The notes beneath the pieces were generated by a model. That model saw only the letters and a list, made by a program, of their open reading frames with translations, ran no database searches and was not told where the DNA came from. A stretch of DNA of 64,000 nt, from the NCBI RefSeq assembly GCF_001468085.1, contig NZ_LNZB01000041.1, forward strand, positions 66,096-130,095, in the 5' to 3' direction. Source of the DNA: Legionella waltersii. GTDB taxonomy: Bacteria > Pseudomonadota > Gammaproteobacteria > Legionellales > Legionellaceae. This document shows, piece by piece, positions 17,743 to 26,263 of the stretch (the stretch's first letter is position 1; every line of letters begins with the position of its first letter). A program made the position numbers and the translations under genes.

Positions 17743-18598
17743 CAATAGTATTAAAGATCAGGCTGCTGGATTAAGAAATTTAAACCGCACTAAGCCTGTC
17801 AAGGTGATTGCTGTGACCGCTGGAAAAGGCGGTGTAGGCAAAAGTAATGTCTCTGTGAATCTAGCAGTGGCACTATCTCAGCTCAATAAAAGCGTGATGC
17901 TTCTTGATGCAGATTTAGGCTTGGCCAACGTGGATATCATGTTAGGATTGCACACGAAGTACAATTTATCGCACGTGATTCAGGGACAGTGCCATCTTAG
18001 CGACATTATATTGCATGGTCCAAGCAATATTCGAGTAATACCGGCATCCTCCGGGACAGAGTTTATGACCCAATTAACCCCAACTGAACATGCAGGAATT
18101 ATTGATGCGTTTAATGAGTTAACGGATGATTTAGATTATATGATCATCGATACTGCAGCAGGAATTTCTGAAACTGTACTGAGTTTTACTCGCTCTTCTC
18201 AAGAATTGATCGTAGTCGTTTGTGATGAACCTACTTCTCTGACCGATGCCTATGCTTTGATTAAAGTAATGAGTAAACGTTATGAATGGACTCATTTTCA
18301 CATTTTGGTAAACATGGTGAGAAACCTGAAAGATGGAAGAGAGTTGTTTAATAAATTGTTTCGAGTATCTGAGCAATTTTTGGACGTTCAACTCAATTAC
18401 TTAGGTACTATTCCATTTGATGAGCATATTCATAAAGCAGTAAAGCAACAAAAACCAGTATTATTGTCATATCCAGAATCACCTTCATCTCATGCTTTGA
18501 GGGAAGTAGCGGATACCATCAATCATTGGCCATATAAGCCAGCACTAGGCGGAAATACCAGTTTCTTTTTAGAAAGATTAGTGACAGGAGAATTTTAA
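17729..18598 (+). CDS. fleN: Flagellar number regulator FleN/FlhG
   Basis: 289-aa MinD/ParA-type ATPase with the deviant Walker A GKGGVGKS (residues 32-39), LLDADLGLANVDIMLGL and the Walker B region MIIDTAAG. In polar flagellates it restrains FleQ and FlhF to keep flagellar number low. The N-terminal DQAAGLR motif is the kind that stimulates FlhF GTPase. The ATG at 17729 has TAGGAG just upstream and overlaps flhF; a longer in-frame leader from 17621 is not conserved. The C-terminal helix (SFFLERLV) may be a membrane-targeting sequence. Confidence 0.96.
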   Translation: MSKLSNSIKDQAAGLRNLNRTKPVKVIAVTAGKGGVGKSNVSVNLAVALSQLNKSVMLLDADLGLANVDIMLGLHTKYNLSHVIQGQCHLSDIILHGPSNIRVIPASSGTEFMTQLTPTEHAGIIDAFNELTDDLDYMIIDTAAGISETVLSFTRSSQELIVVVCDEPTSLTDAYALIKVMSKRYEWTHFHILVNMVRNLKDGRELFNKLFRVSEQFLDVQLNYLGTIPFDEHIHKAVKQQKPVLLSYPESPSSHALREVADTINHWPYKPALGGNTSFFLERLVTGEF

Positions 18599-18696
18599 AA
18601 TTCTTCACTATACTTATTATGAAGCTGTAATGAGTTTGTTTTAGATTTACTACTTTAACAATAATAATTTTATGCTGTTATTCTTAGGAGAGTAAC

Positions 18697-19413
18697 GTGG
18701 ATGCTTTAGCGGCATACAGCAAAGTAAATCAACAAGCCCAAGAAGCCATGGTTAAAACTCATGCGATATTGGTTAAGAGAATTGCACATCATTTGATGGG
18801 TCGATTACCACAAAATGTGCAATTAGATGACTTAATTCAAGCAGGGATGCTAGGTTTGCTTGAGGCTGCGAAACATTATGACTCGAGTAAAGGAGCCTCG
18901 TTCGAAACCTATGCAGGGATTCGAATCAGAGGGTATATGCTCGATGAAGTCAGGCGCAATGATTGGGTTCCGCGCTCTGTCTATCGTAATTCCAGAATGA
19001 TCAGTGAAGCTGTCAGGAATTTGGAAAATCGATATGGACGAGAAGCTAAAGATTCCGAAATTGCGGAAGAGCTTGGCCTTTCATTAACTGAATACCATAA
19101 TATGTTGCAAGACTCAGTAGGTAGTCATTTGTATGGCTTTGATGACTTAGGCGTAACTGATGATGTTCTTTACGATGAAGATGTTGGCGCTGCCAATGAG
19201 CCGCATGTCAACGTTTTGCATTCAGACATGTTAAGTCATTTGACACAAGTCATTGATGGTCTACCACAGAAAGAGAAGCTGGTTCTTTCTTTGTATTATG
19301 AGCAGGATTTGAATTTAAAAGAAATAGGCGAAGTAATAGGGGTAAGTGAATCCAGAGTTTCACAAATTCTTACTCAAGCGACACACCGCATTAAATCGCG
19401 GTTACCGGAATAA
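18697..19413 (+). CDS. fliA: Flagellar sigma factor FliA (sigma-28)
   Basis: 238-aa alternative sigma factor for late flagellar genes; in Legionella it also links motility with transmissive-phase traits. Region 2 (DDLIQAGMLGLLEAAKHYD), region 3 and region 4 with the helix-turn-helix LKEIGEVIGVSESRVSQI are all present. It starts at a GTG (18697) preceded by TAGGAGAG; no ATG upstream fits. A 98-base gap separates it from fleN, so it may have its own promoter, though I see no clear sigma-54 site there. Confidence 0.97.
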   Translation: MDALAAYSKVNQQAQEAMVKTHAILVKRIAHHLMGRLPQNVQLDDLIQAGMLGLLEAAKHYDSSKGASFETYAGIRIRGYMLDEVRRNDWVPRSVYRNSRMISEAVRNLENRYGREAKDSEIAEELGLSLTEYHNMLQDSVGSHLYGFDDLGVTDDVLYDEDVGAANEPHVNVLHSDMLSHLTQVIDGLPQKEKLVLSLYYEQDLNLKEIGEVIGVSESRVSQILTQATHRIKSRLPE

Positions 19414-19421
19414 TAAGAAGA

Positions 19422-20189
19422 ATGGATCCATTGAGTGTATTAGGACTATTATTGGGATTTGTGGCTATTATTGTCGGCCAAATGATTGAGGGTGGTGATA
19501 TCCATTCCTTATTGAATTTCCCTGCCTTGCTTATTGTGCTGGGTGGAACTTTCGGGGCAGTTTTAGTCCAAACACCAATGCCTACCTTTAAGCGTGCATT
19601 CGTAATATTGCCTTGGGTCATTAAACCGCCTTATTACAATTACGATGAGTGCCGGGGTTACTTGGTTGAGTTATCTAAAAAAGCCAGACAGCTTGGCTTA
19701 TTGTCATTAGAACACCAAATCGAAAAAGAAGAGAACCCATTAATCCAGAAAGGATTGGAGTTATTAGTTACTGGCGTTGATAAAGTCACCTTAAGGCAAC
19801 TTTTAGAAGCAGAGCTCTCTCGGAATGAATCTTATGATATACATGCGGCAAAGGTATTTGAGAGCATGGGTGGATATAGTCCAACGATTGGCATTTTAGG
19901 CGCAGTTCTAGGTCTAATTCAGGTTATGCGTAATTTGGCTGATCCAAGCCAATTAGGTTTGGGCATTGCTGTAGCCTTTGTAGCTACCATCTATGGGGTA
20001 GGTTTTGCGAATCTTGTTTTTTTGCCAGTAGCCAATAAACTTAAAAGTTGCGTTTTGCAAAAATTGCATTTTGATGAAATGATTATTGAAGCGCTGGTTG
20101 GAATGGCAGGTGGTGAAAGCCCCAATATGCTAAAAATTAAATTAAATAATTTTGGGCACCATAAACAAAATGAAACACAAACCTCATAA
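19422..20189 (+). CDS. motA: Flagellar stator protein MotA/MotC
   Basis: 255-aa stator subunit with four transmembrane helices (about 5-22, 30-50, 150-170, 182-202) and the GGYSPTIGILGAVLGLIQVM segment containing the conserved Pro and Gly of MotA/ExbB-type proteins. The start MDPLSVLGLLLGFVAIIVGQ resembles the MotC form of Pseudomonas. Starts 8 bases after fliA. In Pseudomonas the che genes sit between fliA and motC; here they are absent. motB overlaps its end by 20 bases. Confidence 0.95.
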   Translation: MDPLSVLGLLLGFVAIIVGQMIEGGDIHSLLNFPALLIVLGGTFGAVLVQTPMPTFKRAFVILPWVIKPPYYNYDECRGYLVELSKKARQLGLLSLEHQIEKEENPLIQKGLELLVTGVDKVTLRQLLEAELSRNESYDIHAAKVFESMGGYSPTIGILGAVLGLIQVMRNLADPSQLGLGIAVAFVATIYGVGFANLVFLPVANKLKSCVLQKLHFDEMIIEALVGMAGGESPNMLKIKLNNFGHHKQNETQTS

Positions 20190-20928
20190 AACAGAAGATC
20201 ATGAGGACAGCCACCGCTGGGTTGTGTCTTATGCGGATTTTATTACCCTACTGTTTGCCTTTTTTGTTGTCATGTATGCCATTTCCTCAGTGAATGATTC
20301 AAAATACAAGTCCTTGTCTGAAGGAATGAAATCGGCCTTTAACCAAAAAGACAAGAACAAAGCCACCCAATCAACAGACAATAAAAAGGATGGTCCAGAA
20401 GTTCATAAAACAAAAGGCACCTACAAGGATGGTTTGGATGATCTCAACAAATCGTTATCGGATATAGAAGATGGTAGCTATAAAATTAATAGACAAGAGG
20501 GTTGGGTTGAAATCGATATTAAAGCTGAAGCTCTATTTGATTCTGGAAGTTCGGATATAAAAGCAGTCGCATTAATTAAATTAATGCAAGTAGCTGGTAA
20601 GATTAAAGAATTACCATTTCCTGTTGTAGTTGAAGGCTATACAGACAATATTCCAATTAACACGCCCCAATTTCCTTCTAATTGGGAACTGTCTGCTTCT
20701 CGAGCAGCAACTGTCGGGAGAATTTTAAATGGTTTTGGAATTACCGCTAATCGAATACTCGTAACCGGTTATGGCGATCAATACCCAATTGCTGATAACA
20801 GCACCGAGAGTGGACGAAACCAAAATAGGCGTGTCAGTATTCTTATTACTAAAAGTAAAAAGGTCGAGAGAATATTTAATCCAGATTTTAATCGTATTCG
20901 TGCAGCGGCTATTGTGATAAGTCATTAA
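20170..20928 (+). CDS. motB: Flagellar stator protein MotB/MotD
   Basis: 252-aa stator partner: short basic cytoplasmic tail, a single transmembrane helix (residues 20-40) carrying the proton-binding Asp D23 (SYADFITLL), a plug/linker region rich in Lys and Asp, and a C-terminal OmpA-like peptidoglycan-binding domain (VEGYTDNIPINT, NWELSASRA, NRRVSILI). I chose the ATG at 20170; the longer frame from 20152 begins inside motA with a TTG. Coupled to motA by overlap. Confidence 0.95.
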   Translation: MKHKPHKTEDHEDSHRWVVSYADFITLLFAFFVVMYAISSVNDSKYKSLSEGMKSAFNQKDKNKATQSTDNKKDGPEVHKTKGTYKDGLDDLNKSLSDIEDGSYKINRQEGWVEIDIKAEALFDSGSSDIKAVALIKLMQVAGKIKELPFPVVVEGYTDNIPINTPQFPSNWELSASRAATVGRILNGFGITANRILVTGYGDQYPIADNSTESGRNQNRRVSILITKSKKVERIFNPDFNRIRAAAIVISH

Positions 20929-20970
20929 AAGTCTGTATTATCAACTAATAAGGATTAAAAAGGACAATCC

Positions 20971-21372
20971 ATGATTAATATCATTCTGAGTTTGAATGTC
21001 ATTGTATTAGTGTTTGTAATCAATTTTTTACTTTTACACAGAAAGCGAATTATTGAGTTGCAGGAAAGGGCTAGTTCGTTAGAAAAAACGTCAAATCAAA
21101 TCAACAAAGATCATCCGATGCTCATCAATGCGGATTTGTTTTTTTCAAAACAAATCAAAGAAATCACTCAACAATTAATTAGTATGGACAATCAGATTCA
21201 GGAATTAGCCAATGTAAGACAAAATGATGGGGCCTATGAACATGCTCTACGAATACTAGAGATGGGAGGATCCCGTGAAGAGATTGTTAACAGTTGCCAT
21301 TTGTCGAACGCTGAAGCAGATTTGCTGATGAATCTGCAGGCTTATAGAACAGCCATCAATCAGCAAACCTAG
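20971..21372 (+). CDS. DUF2802 membrane-anchored protein
   Basis: 133-aa protein with an N-terminal membrane helix (residues 2-24), a coiled-coil middle (residues 30-80) and a C-terminal helical part with a helix-turn-helix-like AYEHALRILEMGGSREEIVNSC followed by LSNAEADLLMNL. This is the layout of DUF2802 proteins, which in Pseudomonas and relatives lie next to motCD/chemotaxis genes. Function unknown. Placed 42 bases after motB, probably the last gene of the flagellar block. Confidence 0.75.
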   Translation: MINIILSLNVIVLVFVINFLLLHRKRIIELQERASSLEKTSNQINKDHPMLINADLFFSKQIKEITQQLISMDNQIQELANVRQNDGAYEHALRILEMGGSREEIVNSCHLSNAEADLLMNLQAYRTAINQQT

Positions 21373-21449
21373 CGTTTAAACTTAAATTTACCCTGGATAC
21401 GAGCCTTGTTTCCTTGTAAAATCTCCTTTTTCATTTAAAAGTGATGCTT

Positions 21450-22560
21450 ATGCTCGAAGTGAACCAAATTAATTTAAGCTTATTAGACCTTCATGATCGC
21501 ATTAAAGCCCTTCGGGGGTATCTTTGACTTTGAAGGTAAAAGCGAGAAGTTAGAAGAAGTTGTTCGCGAATTAGAGTCCTCTAGTGTTTGGGACAATCCT
21601 GAAAGAGCTCAGGCATTAGGTAGAGAGCGTACCCAACTTGAAACAATAGTTCATAACTTAAGAGATTTAAGTCAATCTATAATTGATTTGCGTGACTTAT
21701 TTGAAATGGCACGTGAAGAAGGCGATGAGCAAACCATCAATGATGTTGGGCAAGAGTTAAATACTATAGAACAAAAAGTAGCTGGTTTAGAGTTCAGGCG
21801 AATGTTCTCAGGAAAAATGGATGAATCCAGTGCCTATTTAGATATTCAATCGGGATCGGGTGGTACAGAGGCGCAAGATTGGGCTGAAATGCTTTTGCGT
21901 ATGTATTTACGTTGGGGTGAACAACATGGTTTTACTACTGAACTGATTGAATGTTCGCCGGGAGAGGTTGCTGGAATTAAAAGTGCTACCATTCAATTTA
22001 CAGGTGAATATGCTTTTGGATGGTTAAGGACCGAGACAGGTGTTCATCGCTTAGTCCGTAAATCGCCTTTCGATTCAGGAAATCGTCGACATACTTCATT
22101 TGCCGCAGTATTCGTTTCCCCTGAGATTGATGACGACATTGAGATTGAAATTAATCCTGCTGATTTGAGAATTGATACTTACAGAGCTTCAGGAGCAGGT
22201 GGACAACACGTTAATAGAACAGACTCAGCAGTGAGAATAACTCATGCTCCAAGTGGCATTGTTGTTCAATGCCAAAATGATCGAAGTCAGCATAAAAATA
22301 AAGATCAGGCGATGAAACAATTACGTGCAAAATTGTATGAGCTTGAAATGCAAAAGAAAAATGCAGAGCAACAGGCACTAGAAGCTACCAAATCGGATAT
22401 TGGTTGGGGTTCACAGATTCGTTCCTATGTGTTGGATCAATCTAGAGTTAAAGATTTACGTACCGGTGTTGAAACCAGTAATACACAAGCTGTATTAGAT
22501 GGGGCATTGGATCAATTTATTGTAGCCAGTTTAAAGGCAGGAGTAGGGCAACATGACTGA
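21450..22560 (+). CDS. prfB: Peptide chain release factor 2 (programmed +1 frameshift)
   Basis: RF2 ends translation at UAA and UGA. The gene is two frames: 25 codons from ATG 21450 to CTT at 21522-21524, then an in-frame TGA (21525-21527), then the main frame from 21526 to 22560, giving 369 aa after a +1 shift (E. coli 365). SPF codon-recognition motif at residues 205-207 and the GGQ hydrolysis motif at 250-252. An ATG at 21444 is also in frame. A start taken at 21493 in the main frame would lose the conserved N-terminus. lysS overlaps its end by 8 bases, the same prfB-lysS arrangement as in E. coli. Confidence 0.96.
21514..21528 (+). promoter_or_regulatory. RF2 autoregulatory frameshift site
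   Basis: GGGGGTATCTTTGAC: an internal Shine-Dalgarno-like G run, the slippery CTT T, and a TGA followed by C (a poor stop context). When RF2 is scarce, ribosomes slip +1 and make RF2; when it is plentiful they stop at TGA. The layout is almost identical to that of E. coli prfB. Confidence 0.95.
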
Positions 22561-24037
22561 AGAACATTTGGATGAGAGTGAAGTTTATCATATCCGTAAA
22601 CAAAAATTAGCTGAACTTAGGGAGAGTGGTTTCAATTTCCCAAATCAATTCAGACGGAATAATTTGGCAGAAGATTTAAACGAATCTTATTCTGAAACAG
22701 ATAAGGAATCGTTGACCAATCAAAAGGTTAAAGTATCCGTGGCTGGACGAATTGTATTGCGTAGAATTATGGGTAAAGCTAGTTTTTTCCACATTCAAGA
22801 CGTATCTGGAAGAATACAGGTTTATCTCCGTTCCAACGATTTACCTGAAATCTATGAACAATTTAAACATTGGGATCTAGGCGATATCGTCGGAGTTAAA
22901 GGTGAGTTATTTAAGACAAATACTGGCGAACTCACCATTAATGCAGAGGAAGTTGAGTTGTTAACAAAATCATTAAGACCATTGCCGGATAAATTCCATG
23001 GTTTGACTGATCAAGAGTTGAAATACCGCAAGCGTTATGTGGATTTAATTGCTAATGAAGAGAGCCGTAAAACTTTTTTAATTCGTTCACGGTTAATTCG
23101 TGCATTTAGAGAGTTCATGGACAGCAATCAATTTCTAGAAGTAGAAACGCCCATGATGCATCCTATTCCAGGCGGTGCAATCGCAAGACCCTTTATTACC
23201 CATCACAATACCCTCGACATGACGATGTATTTACGTATAGCCCCAGAACTTTATTTAAAGAGATTGGTAGTTGGTGGTTTTGAACGAGTGTATGAAATCA
23301 ATAGAAATTTCCGTAATGAAGGAATCTCAACTCGCCATAATCCAGAATTTACGATGCTGGAGTTTTATATGGCTTATGCTGATTACAATGACCTCATGAC
23401 TTTCACTGAAAAATTATTTCAGTACTTATGTGATCATGTTTTGGGCTCACGAAAAATGGAGTATCAGGGACAAGAGCTTGATTTTGATAAGCCGTTTGCT
23501 CGCCTCAGTGTTAGAGAAGCGATTTTAAAGCATCATCCTGAAATCAATGCAAAACAATTGGAATCCGTTGAAGATTGTAGAGCCATTCTTAGTAAATTAG
23601 GTTTACCTTATAAAGAGAGTGATGGCGTTGGCAAGCTGCAAATGACCCTATTTGAAGAAACGATCGAGCATCAATTGTTCCAGCCCACATTTGTTACAGA
23701 ATACCCTACGGAAATATCACCGTTAGCAAGACGTAGTGATGATAATCCAGATGTAACGGATCGTTTTGAGTTCTTTATTGCTGGCCGAGAAATTGCTAAT
23801 GGGTTTTCAGAGCTTAATGATGCGGAAGATCAAGCCGAGCGTTTTCGTAAACAGGTCGAGGATAAAGACGCAGGAGATATGGAAGCAATGCATTTCGACA
23901 GCGATTATATTGAAGCGCTGGAGTATGGTCTGCCTCCAACTGCAGGAGAGGGTATAGGAATTGATAGATTGGTCATGTTATTTACAGATTCCCAATCCAT
24001 TAGAGATGTTATATTATTCCCTCAATTAAGGCAGTAG
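22553..24037 (+). CDS. lysS: Lysyl-tRNA synthetase (class II)
   Basis: 494-aa class II LysRS. An N-terminal OB fold (residues 60-150, [20 protein letters not shown]) binds the anticodon. Motif 1 lies near [21 protein letters not shown], motif 2 is [26 protein letters not shown] in part, and motif 3 is [10 protein letters not shown] near the end. Overlaps prfB by 8 bases and is probably cotranscribed with it. Confidence 0.98.
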   Translation: MTEEHLDESEVYHIRKQKLAELRESGFNFPNQFRRNNLAEDLNESYSETDKESLTNQKVKVSVAGRIVLRRIMGKASFFHIQDVSGRIQVYLRSNDLPEIYEQFKHWDLGDIVGVKGELFKTNTGELTINAEEVELLTKSLRPLPDKFHGLTDQELKYRKRYVDLIANEESRKTFLIRSRLIRAFREFMDSNQFLEVETPMMHPIPGGAIARPFITHHNTLDMTMYLRIAPELYLKRLVVGGFERVYEINRNFRNEGISTRHNPEFTMLEFYMAYADYNDLMTFTEKLFQYLCDHVLGSRKMEYQGQELDFDKPFARLSVREAILKHHPEINAKQLESVEDCRAILSKLGLPYKESDGVGKLQMTLFEETIEHQLFQPTFVTEYPTEISPLARRSDDNPDVTDRFEFFIAGREIANGFSELNDAEDQAERFRKQVEDKDAGDMEAMHFDSDYIEALEYGLPPTAGEGIGIDRLVMLFTDSQSIRDVILFPQLRQ

Positions 24038-24135
24038 TCTTGGAGTGTCTGATCGGTAATATTTCTCTCAGGATGAGAGGCGAGGAGTAGACCGTTGATT
24101 GCCATTCGCAGGATTGTTTAAAAGGATGAGGACGG

Positions 24136-25242
24136 ATGATTACAGGGATGTTGAGAAAGGGAATTCTCTATATTAAGGGGATCCAGGATGTAGGTTTATT
24201 TGCTACCATGGGCTATTCAAAGTGGTTTGCTGCATTTACTGGAACCCCATTGTTTTATGTCATGCTTCCATTTATTGGCGTATTGATGACCTTTTTAGCC
24301 ATTATCAATGCGTATGAGTTAGCCACATCTAACAATAAAAACTTCGACGCTTGGTTCAATTTTATTTTTTCAGTGATAGCAGCAACGTGTGCGAGTGTCT
24401 CTTTGTATGGGACCGCGATAGCGACAGCGATGGGCATTACTTTTGCAGCGGGGCCATGGTTCTTTTTAGCCGGTGTATTATCTGGGGCAATCCACCAAAG
24501 TGTGATGTTAGCTCTCAATTTGTACAGGGCTTATGAATCTCGTGACGAATTAGCTCAGCGCTCTCATTTTATTCAGTCGGCATTGAATAATTTGTTTATC
24601 CTTGGGTTATTGTTGGCTATTACAGGAGCAATTACCTTTGTCCTGCTTACCCCAATAGCCCCTATTGTTGGTTCAATTTGTGCTTTTACGGCGGTTTCAT
24701 TAACCACAGCTGATATTTTTTGGCATCTTACTCCTACGGTCTGGAAAAACTACATTAAAAATAAACTTGGTATTGTGCCTATAGATAGCAATATCTCCAA
24801 TATCGGTCATGAAATGCATGCACCAGCAACAGAGCAAGCAACAATAAAGACAGCAAATGATACTACAAAACCATCTATTGCTAATCACCAGCAAAGATTG
24901 TTTTCCTATCCTGATTTGAGTGAAATAATTAAAGGTATGGATCAAAAAAGGGCTGAACAATATATTCGTAAATTGATAACGAATAAAATACAAGCATTAA
25001 CGAGTAGAACTGCAGAAAGTGATAAGAATGCCCAAAAATTCTGTTTACTAACAGACGTGTTAGTGGGCTTGGATAATCATCAAATGATGAGTAAAGATCA
25101 TGCCTTAGAGAATTATCCAGAAGCATTTCAGAGTTTTTGGGCTGAAGTTGGTGAAGTAGAGCAATTATTTAATGCCACTATGAAGTGCATTGGAAACAAA
25201 TCTTTTGACTCAGAAGAGCAATTGGACATTGGACTAGCATAA
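24136..25242 (+). CDS. Orphan multi-span membrane protein
   Basis: 368-aa protein I do not recognise. Residues 38-200 are strongly hydrophobic with four to six predicted transmembrane segments (around 38-60, 72-95, 98-120, 150-190), two pairs being close hairpins. Residues 205-368 are a soluble helical cytoplasmic or exposed domain with many Lys, Gln and Glu and no known motif. This plan (hydrophobic hairpins plus an orphan helical tail) is common among Legionella host-membrane effectors, but nothing here proves export. It lies 98 bases after lysS and faces a convergent gene across a hairpin. Confidence 0.65.
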   Translation: MITGMLRKGILYIKGIQDVGLFATMGYSKWFAAFTGTPLFYVMLPFIGVLMTFLAIINAYELATSNNKNFDAWFNFIFSVIAATCASVSLYGTAIATAMGITFAAGPWFFLAGVLSGAIHQSVMLALNLYRAYESRDELAQRSHFIQSALNNLFILGLLLAITGAITFVLLTPIAPIVGSICAFTAVSLTTADIFWHLTPTVWKNYIKNKLGIVPIDSNISNIGHEMHAPATEQATIKTANDTTKPSIANHQQRLFSYPDLSEIIKGMDQKRAEQYIRKLITNKIQALTSRTAESDKNAQKFCLLTDVLVGLDNHQMMSKDHALENYPEAFQSFWAEVGEVEQLFNATMKCIGNKSFDSEEQLDIGLA

Positions 25243-25244
25243 AC

Positions 25245-25269
25245 ACGGCTGCAGTTTATACGCAGCCGT
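25245..25269. terminator. Hairpin between convergent genes
   Basis: Perfect 8-bp GC-rich stem ACGGCTGC / GCAGCCGT with a 9-base loop, 3 bases after the stop of the upstream gene. No T run follows on either side, so efficiency is uncertain; its place between convergent genes supports a terminator role. Confidence 0.5.
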
Positions 25270-25297
25270 CATGATAAGTCATAGAGATTATTTGAGC

Positions 25298-25807
25298 TTA
25301 ATTATGGACATGGGTGTGGCTATTGTGGCTATTGTGGCTATTGTCCATCCCCATTCCCGTTGGGTTAGTATGAACTCTTGTTGATGGGGGATGTTCGTGT
25401 TGACGACCGCTACTGGGATAGCCATGGACGTTACCTGATATAACAACTCTTTCTGAAGGGAAAAACGTAGGGAAAGGCGTGTATGAAGGTGGATAATGCG
25501 CACCAGTATATACCGATGTAGTTCTAGGGTAGGTGTAACCGCTACTACTCCCCGTACAAAATATAAATGGGAGTAAACAAACTGCCCCTAGAGCAATTAA
25601 CAGCATAGGGCCAAGTATAAATGGAGCGATAGGTGCACTAGCTGTTGCACCAACAGCAAAACCTACAGCCGTAGCTGCGCTAGCTTTATACATAACTGCA
25701 CCGACTATACCAGCGGTAATAACTGCTGCGGCGGTTAAGGCACCTAGGCATTTTAATAAAAAGTAATAATTAGTATTTTCGTTCTCTTTTTCAACTCTTG
25801 ACTTCAT
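25298..25807 (-). CDS. Orphan membrane protein with Pro- and His-rich tail
   Basis: 169-aa protein: charged N-terminus, two hydrophobic helices (about 16-42 and 58-84, Ala/Gly-rich), then an 85-residue tail rich in Tyr, Pro, Ser and Thr, ending in Asn-Ser-His repeats (NSHNSHNSHTHVHN). The His-rich end could bind metal. No family recognised. The gene stands alone, convergent with the preceding membrane protein; the 3' repeats (25316-25342) make its length prone to change by slippage. Confidence 0.6.
   Translation of the reverse strand: MKSRVEKENENTNYYFLLKCLGALTAAAVITAGIVGAVMYKASAATAVGFAVGATASAPIAPFILGPMLLIALGAVCLLPFIFCTGSSSGYTYPRTTSVYTGAHYPPSYTPFPTFFPSERVVISGNVHGYPSSGRQHEHPPSTRVHTNPTGMGMDNSHNSHNSHTHVHN
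25316..25342. repeat. Three 9-bp tandem units in coding sequence
   Basis: GTGGCTATT three times without a mismatch. Read on the minus strand it encodes the Asn-Ser-His repeat at the C-terminus of the orphan membrane protein. The 9-bp unit keeps the frame, so unit gain or loss changes the number of His residues. Confidence 0.9.
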
Positions 25808-25964
25808 GGTCTACCTCATTTGGTTTATGTATCTCCTAAAATCATACAAACTCAATGCAACAATGAATTCGATATGATTTACATCCTCAGGATAAAATTT
25901 GAGCGATGGCATTGTACCTGATCAATTTTGAATGTGGTATCAATTTTTATTCAAAGCGAATGTA

Positions 25965-26090
25965 ACAGGACTTACGAAAAACCCCAAGGTCGAGGCAAAA
26001 GAACTTTTTAATGAGGGAGTTTAGATGGACTAAATGACCGAATTAAAAAGTTCTTTTAACAAAGAGATTGGGGTTTTTCGTAAGTCCTGT
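25965..26090. repeat. MITE-like nested inverted repeat
   Basis: Perfect 22-bp terminal inverted repeats (25965-25986 and 26069-26090, ending ACAGGACTTACG) enclose a second pair of perfect 16-bp arms (25997-26012 and 26042-26057) and a small central hairpin (TTTAG-ATGGA-CTAAA). Only 126 bp, with no transposase. The structure fits a miniature inverted-repeat transposable element or the joined ends of a lost insertion sequence. A 73-codon frame at 26034-26255 runs through this and the next palindrome and is not a gene. Confidence 0.8.
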
Positions 26091-26142
26091 GGAAATGAAG
26101 TACAGGAAAAAGACCTAAGTCTTACTGTGAATAGAGCTAGTT

Positions 26143-26215
26143 ATCCGCTCCCTCACGGTCTCGGCGCTGATTATTTTCATGGATCCAACCGAGGCGCGAC
26201 CGTGAGGGAGTGGAT
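26143..26215. repeat. Palindromic repeat, family A copy 2
   Basis: 13-bp perfect core arms (26148-26160 and 26198-26210), extended to about 18 by imperfect pairing outward, around a loop that holds CATGGATCCAAC as in the copy after alaS. Where copy 1 has an A-T pair inside the arm, this copy has a G-C pair: both arms changed together. Lies 52 bases from the MITE-like element and 49 bases from the end of the FUSC gene. Confidence 0.85.
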
Positions 26216-26263
26216 AAGGAAGCGCGAACAACACACAGCATCCAACAATAAATAGCGATAAAT

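Noticed and set aside
18599..18696. Sigma-54 or sigma-28 promoter before fliA
   Set aside because: No GG-N10-GC pair or TAAA-N15-GCCGATAA-like match; only AT-rich sequence.
21525..21527. prfB as a pseudogene or sequencing error
   Set aside because: The in-frame TGA is the programmed stop; slippery sequence and internal ribosome-like site are intact.
26034..26255. 73-aa open frame
   Set aside because: Runs entirely through the MITE-like element and a palindrome, with no recognisable product.
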